DNA of 64,000 nt, taken from Lamprobacter modestohalophilus. GTDB lineage: Bacteria; Pseudomonadota; Gammaproteobacteria; Chromatiales; Chromatiaceae. The translations under genes were made by a program, and so were the position numbers. The notes beneath the pieces were generated by a model. The model did not search any database. It was not told where the DNA came from and saw nothing but the letters and a program-made list of their open reading frames with translations. The stretch spans positions 1 to 64,000 of the forward strand of contig NZ_NRRY01000001.1 of assembly GCF_016583905.1 (NCBI RefSeq), written 5' to 3'. This document shows positions 28,469-37,203 of this stretch, piece after piece. Numbering within the stretch: position 1 is the first letter of the stretch; every line of letters starts with the position of its first letter.

Positions 28469-30211
28469 ATGAACACTCCCGTCCGCCTGCATCCAACTGG
28501 CGCCGCCTTGCTCTTCGATGTCCTCCGGGATCTCGGTGTCGATGTCATCTTTGGGCATACCGGCGGCGCAGTGATCCCATTGCATGTTGAGCTGAACAAG
28601 CGCATGCGCCGGGGCGAGCCCGTGCCGCGTTTTGTGCTCTGTCGGCAAGAGGGCGGTGCTGGGCATGCCGCTGAAGGTTATGCCCGCGCCAGCGGTCGCG
28701 TTGGTGTTGCACTCGCCACCTCTGGGCCCGGCTCAACCAACCTGGCGACGCCGATTGCCGATGCGTACAAGGATTCGGTGCCGACGGTGTTCATCACCGG
28801 CCAGGTGCCGAGTCATGCGATTGGTAGCGATGCCTTCCAGGAGGTCGATACGGTTGGCTTTACCCGGCCGATCTCCAAGCACAACTATCTGGTGCGTGAC
28901 GTCGGCGATCTCGAATGGGTGCTGCGTGAGGCCTTTGCGTTGGCCCAGCAAGGTCGGCCCGGACCGGTCGTGGTCGACATCTGTAAAGACGTGCAATTGA
29001 CTCAGTGCATGAAGGCGCGCCCGGCGCGGCGTCGGCACCGGCCAGAGGTGCCCTTCGAGACTGAGCGCGCCGACGCCATCTTGGATGCGCTCTGCAGCGC
29101 CGAGCGACCGGTGATCAAGGCCGGTGGCGGCATCATCCACGCCGGTGCTGCGGCAGCCCTCTGTCGTTTCGCCGAGCGCTTTGAGGTGCCGGTCACCACC
29201 ACCTTCAACGCCTTGGGCGCGGTGCCCTTTGATGCGCCGTATTACCTCGGCATGCCGGGGATGCATGGCAGCGTGCCGGCCAACTATGCGCTGCGCGACG
29301 CCGACCTGATCCTCACCCTGGGCGGACGCTTCGATGATCGGGTTGCGGTCAAGGATTTCGCGCTTGGCAAGCGCATCGCGCATGTCGATATCGATCCGTC
29401 CGAGATCGACAAGGTCATCAAGACCGATCTACACCTGATCGCCTCCTTGAGCGTTTTCCTTGATCATGCACTCGCCAGCACCCGCCATGCTCGGCATCCG
29501 CATTGGCTGGCACAGGTGGTCGACTGGCGGCAGCAGTTGCCGTTACCTTTTGGCAGCGGCGATTACATCAAGCCACAAGCGGTGGTCGATACGCTCTCCG
29601 AGCTGACCGCGGGTAATGCCACGCTGGTGACCGGTGTTGGCCAGCATCAGATGTGGTCGGCCCAGTATTATCGCTTCCAGCGTCCGCGGCAGTGGATCAG
29701 CTCCGGTGGTCTCGGCACCATGGGCTTCGGGCTGCCAGCGGCGATCGGTGCCTGGTACGCGGCTCCGGATTTGCCGGTTGTGCTGATTGACGGTGACGGC
29801 AGTTTCCAGATGAATATCCAGGAGCTGGCGACTGTGGTCGCGAATGCCATTCCGCTGAAGATGTTTGTGCTCAACAACAGCTTCCTCGGCATGGTGCGCC
29901 AGTGGGAAGACATGATGGATGCGGGCCACCATTACGAGACCTGCCTGGCGCGTCGCGAGGACTGTGATCCGCACTGCACCAAGATCGATCAAACCTGCCG
30001 GCGCCAGTTGCCGAATCTGCTCGGGCTCAAGTACGTCTATCAGCGGCTCGAGACCCTACGGGTCAAAGATCCACAAGACCTGCGCGCCGTGCTTGATCAG
30101 GCATTGGCGTTACCCGGGCCGGTCCTGGTGGACGTCTGGGTTGACAAAACAGAAGATGTGCTGCCGATGGTGCTTCCTGGCGGTCGGCTGGACACCATGA
30201 TCGAGTCTTGA
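28469..30211 (+). CDS. Acetolactate synthase-like TPP enzyme with Cys-rich insert
   Basis: The 580-residue protein has the three-domain layout of acetohydroxyacid synthase large subunits: N-terminal VIFGHTGGAVIPLH with the catalytic Glu in RQEGGAGHAAEGYAR, then GSDAFQEVDTVGFTRPISKH, and TPP/Mg motif GDGSFQMNIQEL to LNNSFLGMVRQW. Shortly after that motif is an insert with four cysteines spaced C-x6-C-x3-C-x6-C (about residues 492-510) that ordinary IlvB proteins lack; it could bind metal. No regulatory subunit gene follows. ATG 28469 gives the normal N-terminus. Role in branched-chain synthesis versus a paralogous reaction is open; proximity to ackA may hint at pyruvate metabolism. Confidence 0.8.
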   Translation: MNTPVRLHPTGAALLFDVLRDLGVDVIFGHTGGAVIPLHVELNKRMRRGEPVPRFVLCRQEGGAGHAAEGYARASGRVGVALATSGPGSTNLATPIADAYKDSVPTVFITGQVPSHAIGSDAFQEVDTVGFTRPISKHNYLVRDVGDLEWVLREAFALAQQGRPGPVVVDICKDVQLTQCMKARPARRRHRPEVPFETERADAILDALCSAERPVIKAGGGIIHAGAAAALCRFAERFEVPVTTTFNALGAVPFDAPYYLGMPGMHGSVPANYALRDADLILTLGGRFDDRVAVKDFALGKRIAHVDIDPSEIDKVIKTDLHLIASLSVFLDHALASTRHARHPHWLAQVVDWRQQLPLPFGSGDYIKPQAVVDTLSELTAGNATLVTGVGQHQMWSAQYYRFQRPRQWISSGGLGTMGFGLPAAIGAWYAAPDLPVVLIDGDGSFQMNIQELATVVANAIPLKMFVLNNSFLGMVRQWEDMMDAGHHYETCLARREDCDPHCTKIDQTCRRQLPNLLGLKYVYQRLETLRVKDPQDLRAVLDQALALPGPVLVDVWVDKTEDVLPMVLPGGRLDTMIES

Positions 30212-30401
30212 TCGTGGTTCTTCGCGCTCGAACGCGTCGCCGCTGCTGGCGAGGCCCGGAGACAGCTTGGCATGGATGTCTGCATGATGGCCGCTTTCTT
30301 GTGCCTTTGAGGTCGCTGTGCTAGTTGTAATCAGTAAAAAACAGCCAAGCTACTCATTGCCCCCATTGGGGAACCTATCGCTTTAGGAGGATAACTGCAA
30401 A

Positions 30402-30848
30402 ATGACCGCTTTTTCCCAACTCCACGCGCAAAATCATAAGATCACTGAGCTCTCGAACGTTTTTCTCTACCTGATCCAGAGTCGGGAGATGTGTGATACC
30501 GAGACGGCTTGCGATGTCTTCTTCGAGTACACCGGCAAGGTGCGCGAGCACATCGAGCTGGTTGATCGCGAGCTCTGTGGTCGCTTGATCTCGTACCCTG
30601 ATCAATCAGTCAAAAACACGGCGAACCGCTTCCTGTCAGGTTCCACCGAGATCAAGCGGATCTTCAACAAGTATCTGAAGGACTGGTGCTCGGAGCCGCA
30701 TCGCCGGCTACAGATCCGGGATTACAGCGAGTTCTTGAACGAGACCGAGCAGATGTTCGCGTTGGTGCTTGATCGCATCCAACGCGAGACCGAGCACCTC
30801 TACCCGCTGATCCGTAAGCTCGAAGAAAAGGACAAGGTCGCCGCCTGA
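30402..30848 (+). CDS. Hemerythrin-domain protein
   Basis: The 148-residue all-helical protein has an early His/Glu pair (HAQNHKITE), [11 protein letters not shown] near residues 50-60 and the C-terminal [14 protein letters not shown]. Together these match the His/Glu ligand pattern of HHE/hemerythrin di-iron proteins, which bind oxygen or sense it. The ribosome site AGGAGG is excellent. It lies 4 bp upstream of phhB. Ligand assignment is by pattern only; the family call is likely, not certain. The preceding gap 30212-30401 contains a small CCCC-ATT-GGGG hairpin and no gene. Confidence 0.7.
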   Translation: MTAFSQLHAQNHKITELSNVFLYLIQSREMCDTETACDVFFEYTGKVREHIELVDRELCGRLISYPDQSVKNTANRFLSGSTEIKRIFNKYLKDWCSEPHRRLQIRDYSEFLNETEQMFALVLDRIQRETEHLYPLIRKLEEKDKVAA

Positions 30849-30852
30849 GACC

Positions 30853-31155
30853 ATGCATCGAACTAAGCTCGACGACGCTGCGATTGCAAGCTCCTTGCAA
30901 TCGCTGAATGCCTCGGCCAGCGCGCCATGGACGGTCAAAGATGGCAAGCTCCACAAGAGCTTCCAGTTCCGCGACTTCAGCGAAGCCTTCGGGTTCATGG
31001 TCCGGGCTGCGCTCGCAGCCGAGTCGATGGACCATCATCCGGAGTGGCTGAACGTCTACAAGACGGTCCGCGTCGATCTCACCACCCATGACGCCGGCGG
31101 CATCACCGAGCTGGATTTCGCGCTCGCCGGGCGGATGGAGACGATTGCTGGTTAG
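30853..31155 (+). CDS. phhB: 4a-hydroxytetrahydrobiopterin dehydratase
   Basis: The 100-residue protein has the pterin-4a-carbinolamine dehydratase core, with [17 protein letters not shown] and the catalytic [13 protein letters not shown], ending LTELDF-like ([13 protein letters not shown]). It recycles oxidised pterin cofactor. No phenylalanine hydroxylase gene is seen in this window, so the role may be in another pterin-dependent process. It lies four bases after the hemerythrin gene and is probably cotranscribed with it. Confidence 0.92.
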   Translation: MHRTKLDDAAIASSLQSLNASASAPWTVKDGKLHKSFQFRDFSEAFGFMVRAALAAESMDHHPEWLNVYKTVRVDLTTHDAGGITELDFALAGRMETIAG

Positions 31156-31191
31156 GTCCCCTGGAAAATCGTGAATCAGCTTGGCTTCCTT

Positions 31192-31220
31192 GGTTCCCCC
31201 GCGCTCGCGGGGATTAGGCC
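31192..31220 (+). repeat. Solitary type I-E CRISPR-like repeat A
   Basis: This 29-nt sequence begins GGTTCCCCC, has the perfect internal palindrome CCCCGCG-CT-CGCGGGG and ends GGGGATTAGGCC. The layout and length are those of type I-E repeats. No second repeat follows within normal spacer distance. A 36-bp spacer-like gap separates it from the phhB stop. It is followed at once by a gene fragment. A related sequence lies at 32478-32506. Confidence 0.6.
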
Positions 31221-31467
31221 CGAGGGCATGCTTCGGCGCACCGGCATCGAGCTGCTGATCTACTACGGCGAGTTTGCCTATGATTTCAAGCAAGGCGGCA
31301 TCGAGGCCCAATACGAAAGGCTGCTTAACATGGAGCAGAGCATCAAAGACACACTCGCCGCCAGCGAGACCTTGCGTTATCAGTGGCTCGAGACCGTGCT
31401 CGATGAAAACCACGTGCCGGGCTATAAGCTGGTTTGCCCGCCGGGTCAGGGTGATGTGTTAACGTGA
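31221..31467 (+). pseudogene. Unrecognised gene fragment after CRISPR-like repeat A
   Basis: The frame reads about 82 well-composed residues (from LRRTGIELLIYYGEFAY to HVPGYKLVCPPGQGDVLT). A GTG at 31171 keeps it open through the CRISPR-like repeat, but that part is the repeat translated. The fragment seems to lack its N-terminus, and its stop is supplied by the 54-bp dispersed repeat, so the C-terminus may be cut as well. I do not recognise the family. Codon use is like the neighbours. Confidence 0.5.
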
Positions 31468-31510
31468 ATCTCATGCGATTCATTGTCCGGGTGACGCCGC
31501 ACCATGAGCG
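31458..31510 (-). repeat. 54-bp dispersed repeat, copy 2 (inverted)
   Basis: The reverse complement matches 23668-23721 at 50 of 54 positions. It supplies the stop codon of the preceding gene fragment and ends before a small minus-strand gene. Being bounded by unrelated sequence at both sites, it looks like an independent element. Confidence 0.75.
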
Positions 31511-31532
31511 TCAGGCGCGGGTGGTATCGGCA

Positions 31533-31739
31533 TCACGCGGCCTGTGCGTCAAGCCGTGCCCGCATCGCGCGGCACTGTTTAAGCGCGCGTTCGGCTGATT
31601 GCAACGTTAGGCGAACATGTTGGCTCTCTGGGTAGCGTCGCGCTTCTTCGCGCATTTGCTGACAAAACCTCTCCCAGTCATCGACATCCAGGCTGCCAGG
31701 TTCTTCATAAACAACAAGCTCGGGATCGTAGGCCATCAT
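31533..31739 (-). CDS. Small acidic protein, unknown function
   Basis: About 68 residues starting MMAYDPELVVYEEPGSLDV, followed by a helical Arg/Glu-rich half (FCQQMREEARRYPESQHVRL). ATG 31739 overlaps the stop of the gene fragment upstream as ATGA, so it looks like the second member of a two-gene unit. It belongs to no family I recognise. A start at 31748 is possible, with weaker support. Confidence 0.5.
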   Translation of the reverse strand: MMAYDPELVVYEEPGSLDVDDWERFCQQMREEARRYPESQHVRLTLQSAERALKQCRAMRARLDAQAA

Positions 31740-32474
31740 TGCCCCCATTTGATAATGTTTCTCGCTAACGTGAGAACAGAGTTGCTATTTAAAGCGTAGC
31801 GGATCATGTCATCTTGCTCCAGAAGCTGCGCAGCTACAATCTGATAAAGCCCTGCCCGTGTCGCGCTTAGGTCAATCTGACCACGCTCAAGCGCGTGCTG
31901 AATCAAGCGTCTTGCGCGAGATACCGCGTCCTCAATCACCGCAAACGCGCTCATGCGAGCGAGTGCGCCGCCTGTGCGTTGCGCGCTTGCCCACAAACCT
32001 GCGTGGCCATGCGCATCAACGCGCCCAAGCTCAGCACGCTCAAACAGCATAAAGAGATCGGCCCGGCTCAGGCTGTCTCCAAACGAATGATTATGGTGGA
32101 CTGTGACCGATCCTTCTATCGCGTCGAACCTGGGGACTGCAAGCCGGTCCCTGTGCTCGCCGCCAAACGAGACAGTAGACCCGTCATTGAACACGGCGAT
32201 GCCATGCTCCCTGTTCGTATCGAGCCCCTTGCGCACAACCTCATCACGCGCTCGGTTATGAGCCGGGCCGAGATCAACGAGCGACAAATCCCCGGTCCCG
32301 GTAATAGCAGCAAGTTCTTCGGATCGTAATGTCGGCAACGCCACTTCCCCCCACGCGATACCGCGCCGGGCGCCCCGCATTGAACACATCAAGCGGATTA
32401 GCCCCGCGCAGGATCGCCTCCTCCTTAGCCTTGCTGCCGGCCACTTCGTCTTTTACCGGCGCATCCCAGGCCAT
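31736..32474 (-). pseudogene. Phage-like protein with JAMM-type motif, frameshifted
   Basis: Two overlapping frames make one protein: 32274-32474 gives MAWDAPVKDEVAGSKAKEEA and DVFNAGRPARYRVG; 31736-32392 continues as EVALPTLRSEELAAITGTG and on to the end. The switch falls on a run of six C at 32347-32352 (G on the coding strand); five would restore one frame. The middle has HHNHSFGDSLSRADL, an HxH...S..D pattern like JAMM/RadC domains seen in phage-related proteins. The ATG lies 4 bp from CRISPR-like repeat B, so the N-terminus is probably cut. It may be a sequencing error, a decayed gene or a phase-variable gene. Confidence 0.5.
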
Positions 32475-32477
32475 GTA

Positions 32478-32506
32478 GGTTTCCCGCGCTCGAGGGGATT
32501 TAGCCC
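32478..32506 (+). repeat. Solitary type I-E CRISPR-like repeat B
   Basis: The 29-nt sequence GGTTTCCCGCGCTCGAGGGG plus ATTTAGCCC is a degenerate version of repeat A in the same orientation, 1.26 kb away. It starts 4 bp from the start of a phage-like gene fragment and ends 8 bp from the ppk1 stop. Its AGGGG-CCCCT part could also fold as a small hairpin, so a terminator for ppk1 is an alternative reading. Confidence 0.5.
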
Positions 32507-32514
32507 CTCATCGA

Positions 32515-34746
32515 CTAAGAGGTCGTCGCCAGCCGATGCTCGAAATGGCTCAGGAGCCGCGAGCGTAGGTTCTTCTCCTTATGCTTGGCCGCTGCTGAGA
32601 GGCGCTTTTCGGCCACGCCCATCAAGGTATCCTGAGCCCCCTTGGCATGTTCGTCTTCAGACTGGCGCTGCACATAGCTGCCGTCTGGCTGCATGTCCCA
32701 GGCCGAGCGCTGATCGGCAAACTGCACATCAAGGATTAGACGCAGCTCCTGGCGGAGCTCGGGGTCTTCGACGGGTGCATGGACCTCGACGCGACTCTCG
32801 AGGTTGCGTCGCATCATGTCCGCGGAGCCGATGAAATACTCCTCCTCACCGCCGTTGCGGAAGTAGAGAATGCGGGCATGTTCGAGGAAGCGCCCGACGA
32901 TACTGACCACCCGTGCGTTCTCGCTGAGTCCTGGTATCCCCGGTCGGAAGCGACAGGTGTCACGCACGATCAGGTCGACCTTGACCCCGGCCCGGCTCGC
33001 CTTGTAGAGGGCGCGGGCGATGTCCGGGTCTTCGAGGGCGTTCATTTTCATCTGGATCAGACCGCCGCCACGCTCGCGCTCGTGGACCGCAATCTCGCGG
33101 TCGATCTTCTCCAGGATGCCGCGCTTGAGCGTGTAGGGCGCGGCCAGGATCTTGCGATAGCTCGGCGGTGGGGAATAGCCGGTGAGGTAATTAAAAAGCT
33201 CGGTCAGGTCTTGGCCGATGTCTTCGTCGCAGCCAAACATGCCGAGGTCGGTATACAGCTTGGCGGTGCCGCCGTGATAGTTGCCAGTGCCGATGTGGTA
33301 GTAGCGACGGAGCTGCGAGTAGTCGCGCCGCACCACGAAGATCAGCTTGCAGTGGGTCTTCAGGCCGAGCACGCCATAGGTGACATGGATGCCTTCGCCC
33401 TCGAGTCGGCGCGCCCAGCCGATGTTGGCGGCCTCATCGAAGCGTGCCTTGAGCTCGACCATCACCGCGACCTGCTTGCCGTTGCGCGCGGCCTTGATCA
33501 GCGCATCCAGGATGGCCCCACCCGAGGTCCGGTACAGGGTCATCTTGATCGCCAACACCTTCGGGTCCTTGGCGGCGGTGGTCAGAAAACGCTCGACGGT
33601 GGTCGAAAAGGATTCGTAGGGATGCTGCAGCAGCAGTGGGCCGTTCTCGCGGATGATATGGAAGATGTTGCGCCGATCGTTGCCGAGCACCGGATGATCG
33701 CCGGAGCGATGCGGCTTGTCGTGCAGCTCGGGGATATCCAGGCTGGCCAGCTCGAACAGGTCGCGACGGCCCATGAGCCCGCCGACCTCATAGACGTCAT
33801 CGGACTCATTCAGGCCCAGCTCGGCGGCGAGCATGCCGCGATGCACGGGGTCCATGCCGGCCTGGACCTCGAGCCGGACGATGGGCGCGAAGTGGCGCTC
33901 GCGCAGTTCGGTCTCGATCATCTCGAGCAGGTCTGAGGCGGCTTCCTCCTCCGGCTCGACGATGGCGTTGCGCGTGACCCGGAACAGCTCGCAGCTGACG
34001 ATCTCCATGCCCGGGAAGAGCATGTCGAGGTTGTGGACGATGAGGTCGTCGAGGGTGACGAAGGTATTATTGAGTCCGTCGACCTGGATCAGCCGTTTTG
34101 AGACATCCTTGCTCACCGGAACCTTGATGCGCGCCATATAGGTATCGCTGCCGCCCGGGAAGCGCAGCCGCACCAGCAGATTGAGCGCCAGATTGGAGAT
34201 GAACGGAAACGGATGCGCGGGGTCCATCGCCAGCGGCGTGATCATCGGGAAGATGTTGGTGCGGAAATGTCCGCGCAGGCGTTCGCGGACCTCGCTCGTG
34301 AGCGAATGCATCTCCACCAGCCGGATATCCTGCTCCCCGAGCGCCGCCATCACCTCGCCATAGATGCGCTCCTGATCGGCCTGGATCGCGGCGATCTCGG
34401 CGCGGCATTCGTCGAGCTGTTGCGTGGGGGTGCGGCCGTCGACGGTTTGGCTGTGCACGCCAGCGGCAATCTGCTGCTTCAGGCCGCCGATGCGCTTCAT
34501 GAAGAACTCATCGAGATTGTTGCTGACGATGGCCAGGAACTTCACCCGCTCGAGCAGCGGTGTGCGCGGATCATCCGCCTCGTGCAGCACGCGTCGGTTG
34601 AACGCAAGCCAAGTCAGCTCGCGGTTGAGGTAAAGTGCGGGGTCGTCGAGATCGGGCTCCGGGTTGACGACTGGCGCATCGGTGTCGACGGACTCGATAT
34701 CGGCCTCGTCGTCTTCTACGATCGGTTGTGCGCTGGTATCGGTCAT
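32515..34746 (-). CDS. ppk1: Polyphosphate kinase 1
   Basis: The 743-residue protein has an acidic extension of about 35 residues, then the PPK1 layout: LYLNRELTWLAFNRRVLHEA, the NNLDEFFMKRIGGL segment, SFSTTVERFL, KMTLYRTSGGAI, and the catalytic HIGTGNYHGGTAKLYTDLG with the candidate phosphorylated His. It ends with the second PLD-like domain (YFIGSADMMRRNLESRVE). It makes long-chain polyphosphate from ATP at the membrane. Monocistronic. The start matches an acidic N-terminus not shared with E. coli Ppk but common in other proteobacteria. Confidence 0.95.
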   Translation of the reverse strand: MTDTSAQPIVEDDEADIESVDTDAPVVNPEPDLDDPALYLNRELTWLAFNRRVLHEADDPRTPLLERVKFLAIVSNNLDEFFMKRIGGLKQQIAAGVHSQTVDGRTPTQQLDECRAEIAAIQADQERIYGEVMAALGEQDIRLVEMHSLTSEVRERLRGHFRTNIFPMITPLAMDPAHPFPFISNLALNLLVRLRFPGGSDTYMARIKVPVSKDVSKRLIQVDGLNNTFVTLDDLIVHNLDMLFPGMEIVSCELFRVTRNAIVEPEEEAASDLLEMIETELRERHFAPIVRLEVQAGMDPVHRGMLAAELGLNESDDVYEVGGLMGRRDLFELASLDIPELHDKPHRSGDHPVLGNDRRNIFHIIRENGPLLLQHPYESFSTTVERFLTTAAKDPKVLAIKMTLYRTSGGAILDALIKAARNGKQVAVMVELKARFDEAANIGWARRLEGEGIHVTYGVLGLKTHCKLIFVVRRDYSQLRRYYHIGTGNYHGGTAKLYTDLGMFGCDEDIGQDLTELFNYLTGYSPPPSYRKILAAPYTLKRGILEKIDREIAVHERERGGGLIQMKMNALEDPDIARALYKASRAGVKVDLIVRDTCRFRPGIPGLSENARVVSIVGRFLEHARILYFRNGGEEEYFIGSADMMRRNLESRVEVHAPVEDPELRQELRLILDVQFADQRSAWDMQPDGSYVQRQSEDEHAKGAQDTLMGVAEKRLSAAAKHKEKNLRSRLLSHFEHRLATTS

Positions 34747-34894
34747 CTTTGGCTCCCCGGTGTGTGCTGGTCTATTTTTGGCGTCTCGATATCCTAACAG
34801 CGCGCTGTTGTGGCCGTCTGTTTGTCGCTGCTTTGGCGGTCACATCCGCGCTGATGACGGTTGAATTCTGCGCCTTTGACGATTGAGTTGTGAA

Positions 34895-34959
34895 TGATGC
34901 TTGTGAGCGATGCGTGTAAGTGATGCGTGTAAGTGATGCGTGTAAGTGATGCGTGCGAA
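34895..34959 (+). repeat. 13-bp tandem repeat leading into cmoA
   Basis: The unit tgatgcgtgtaag repeats five times, the outer copies imperfect. Each unit holds an ATG; because 26 bp shifts frame, the frame from ATG 34910 (8 codons) ends in a TGA overlapping ATG 34936. The frame from 34936 in turn ends in a TGA (34960-34962) that overlaps the two candidate cmoA starts at 34959 and 34962. The pattern is seen directly; a coupling role is inferred. Confidence 0.8.
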
Positions 34960-35699
34960 TGATGCCTCATCTCCGCTGTGATCAAGTGTACGCCGGCGCT
35001 GATGCGCCGCGCGGCGATTTTGTCTTCGACGAGCGCGTGGCTAGCGTGTTCTCTGACATGATCGCGCGTTCGGTTCCCGGCTGGGGCGAGCTGGTGCGCC
35101 TGATCGGGCTGATCGGTGCCCACCTGGCTCAGCCAGGCGCCTGCATCTACGACCTCGGCTGCTCGCTTGGCGCCACCAGCGCCAGCCTCCTCGCGCGCCT
35201 ACCCGAGGGCACAGACGCCGAGTCCATCCGGGTCTATGCCATCGACCGGGCGCCGGCGATGATCGACGAGTTGCGCCTGCGGCTCGAGACGGAGATCCAG
35301 CAGCGCCGGCTGCAGCCGATCTGTGCGGATCTGCTCGACGTCAGGATCGTTGATGCGAGCTTGGTGGTGATGAATCTGACGCTCCAGTTCATCGAGCCCG
35401 CACAACGCTTGCCGCTGCTGCGTCGCATCCACGCCGGTCTGCGCCCTGGCGGGGCGCTGATCCTGGCTGAGAAGGTGGCGGTCGCCGACGACGATGGGCT
35501 GCTTGCTCGATTGCATGCCGACTTCAAGGCCGCGCAGGGCTACAGCCAGCTCGAGATCGCACGCAAGCGCTCCGCGCTGGAGCAAGTGCTGATTCCGAAT
35601 ACCGTGGCGGAGCACGATGCCCGGCTGCGTGAGGCTGGCTTCGAGCGTATCGAGCCGTTCTTTCAGTGTCTCAACTTCGTTGGCTGGATTGCGCGTTGA
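34959..35699 (+). CDS. cmoA: Carboxy-S-adenosyl-L-methionine synthase
   Basis: A SAM-dependent methyltransferase-fold protein with FVFDERVASVFSDMIARSVPGW, YDLGCSLGATSASL, FIEPAQRLPLLRRI and GYSQLEIARKR, matching CmoA throughout. It turns SAM and prephenate into carboxy-SAM, used for cmo5U34 in tRNA. GTG 34953 is also in frame; ATG 34959 or 34962 is preferred because it gives the usual length and lies at the end of the repeat. It overlaps cmoB as TGATG. Confidence 0.94.
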   Translation: MMPHLRCDQVYAGADAPRGDFVFDERVASVFSDMIARSVPGWGELVRLIGLIGAHLAQPGACIYDLGCSLGATSASLLARLPEGTDAESIRVYAIDRAPAMIDELRLRLETEIQQRRLQPICADLLDVRIVDASLVVMNLTLQFIEPAQRLPLLRRIHAGLRPGGALILAEKVAVADDDGLLARLHADFKAAQGYSQLEIARKRSALEQVLIPNTVAEHDARLREAGFERIEPFFQCLNFVGWIAR

Positions 35700-36868
35700 T
35701 GGCCGTGAGCGGAGGTAAACCTCACCGACTAGAAGGGTTGGGCTCAGTCGAGCGCGTCTTGCTGCAGCGATTCGAGCCGTTCCTCGATGTGCTGCGCGCG
35801 TCAGCGCTGGCGGACTGGGTGAATCCCTTGCGTCGGCTGACCTTGGAGCGGCTGCAGCCTGCCCGACATGGTGACCTCGGCGACTGGGTCGAGGCCCTAG
35901 AGCGCCTCTCGGCCCTGTGCCTGCCCGACCCTTGCGAATCCAGCCGGGTGCTCGATCAGCCCTGTGTCGGGGTTGCTGCCGAGCAACCCCTGTCGCCCGC
36001 GGTGAGCGTTCAGCTGCGCCAGGTTCTCGAACAGCTGCACCCCTGGCGCAAGGGCCCGTGCTGTCTGCACGGGATCGAGATCGACGCCGAGTGGCGCTCG
36101 GACTGGAAATGGGCGCGTCTGGCCGATGCCATCGCGCCACTGCCGGGGCGGCGGGTGCTCGATGTCGGCTGCGGCAATGGCTATTACGGCATGCGTGCGC
36201 TCGGCGCTGGCGCCGACTTAGTGCTCGGGATCGACCCCACCTTGCGTTTCGTCCTGCAATTCTTGGCGCTCGAACAGCTGATCGGCGCCGAACGCCTGGC
36301 CGTGTTCCCGCTGGCCGATGATGATTTGCCGAGCCTCTGCGCCGCCGGCGGTCAGTTCGATACCCTGTTCTCGATGGGGGTGCTCTATCATCGCCGCGAT
36401 CCGATCCAACATCTGGCTCGGTTGCGGGATTGTCTTCGACCGCGTGGCGAGCTCGTCCTTGAGACGCTCGTGGTCGATCGTCCTAGCGGCGAATCGATCG
36501 TCTGCGAGCCTTCTGCGTGCGAGCCTCTGCTCGATCAGGACGCCGATCAACGAGTCCGCGAGAGCAGGCCACCAGTCTGCGGACCTGCAAACGCCGATCC
36601 TCTAATACCGGCTGGGCGCTATGCGCGCATGCGCAATGTGCATGCGATTCCAAGCGTCGCGACCCTCGGCGATTGGATCAGGGCTGCGGGCTATCAGGAT
36701 CTGCAGTTGGTGGATCTGTCCCGCACCACCATTCAAGAGCAGCGCGCAACGCCTTGGATGCGCTTCCAGTCCCTGGCGGACTTTCTCGATCCCAATGACC
36801 CAAGCCTGACCATCGAAGGCCATCCGGCCCCAGTTCGTGCGCTGCTGCTGGCACAACGTGCTGGTTGA
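35699..36868 (+). CDS. cmoB: tRNA U34 carboxymethyltransferase
   Basis: The 389-residue protein has RKGPCCLHGIEIDAEWRSDWKW, the SAM site VLDVGCGNGYYGMRALG, FSMGVLYHRRDPIQHL and the C-terminal RYARMRNVHAIPSV with TPWMRFQSLADFLDP, all CmoB features. It uses carboxy-SAM to make cmo5U at the wobble base of tRNAs. An insertion of about 35 residues between LETLVVD and PAGRYARMRN is rich in Cys, Glu and Asp and is not in standard CmoB. The start is coupled to cmoA. Confidence 0.94.
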   Translation: MAVSGGKPHRLEGLGSVERVLLQRFEPFLDVLRASALADWVNPLRRLTLERLQPARHGDLGDWVEALERLSALCLPDPCESSRVLDQPCVGVAAEQPLSPAVSVQLRQVLEQLHPWRKGPCCLHGIEIDAEWRSDWKWARLADAIAPLPGRRVLDVGCGNGYYGMRALGAGADLVLGIDPTLRFVLQFLALEQLIGAERLAVFPLADDDLPSLCAAGGQFDTLFSMGVLYHRRDPIQHLARLRDCLRPRGELVLETLVVDRPSGESIVCEPSACEPLLDQDADQRVRESRPPVCGPANADPLIPAGRYARMRNVHAIPSVATLGDWIRAAGYQDLQLVDLSRTTIQEQRATPWMRFQSLADFLDPNDPSLTIEGHPAPVRALLLAQRAG

Positions 36869-37203
36869 GCGTCCGAGTCGCTCGCCTGGGCTGCCGGCCC
36901 CGTTTCATCTGCTGGGCGACTTGGCGTCCCGCTTGGCGCAGGCCTGAATTCTGCCGCGGGATCGCTGTCAAAGCGCTGGCGGTTGAACCCAGCGGAGGCC
37001 TCGACGAGGCAGTGATGTCGTCGCGAAGACGCCATGATCGGGGTTTCACTGAGCTTCGTCGTTGTCATCCTGGGTATGCGCCACGACACTAGGTAAGCAA
37101 AGATTCTCCAGCGTCTCCCGGTGACAAGCGGCCGCCCGGAGCGAGCGCCGCCCGGCGGATTGCTGATGGTTGCGCCGCCTTTCGTCTGTACAGAGCATCC
37201 TGA
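36869..37203. other. Intergenic region, nothing recognised
   Basis: The 335 bases between cmoB and the efflux adaptor gene contain no convincing reading frame, repeat or hairpin. The promoter of the RND operon presumably lies here. Confidence 0.5.

Noticed and set aside
28469-30211. Sulfoacetaldehyde acetyltransferase (Xsc), suggested by the neighbouring pta
   Set aside because: The sequence motifs (GHTGGAVIPLH, GSDAFQEVDTVG, MVRQW) are those of acetolactate synthases, not of Xsc.
32779-33936. 385-codon plus-strand frame
   Set aside because: Antisense of ppk1, which is complete and well conserved.
34895-34959. CRISPR array
   Set aside because: The 13-bp units are directly adjacent with no spacers; it is a simple tandem repeat. 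The same applies to 3681-3725 and 6747-6868.
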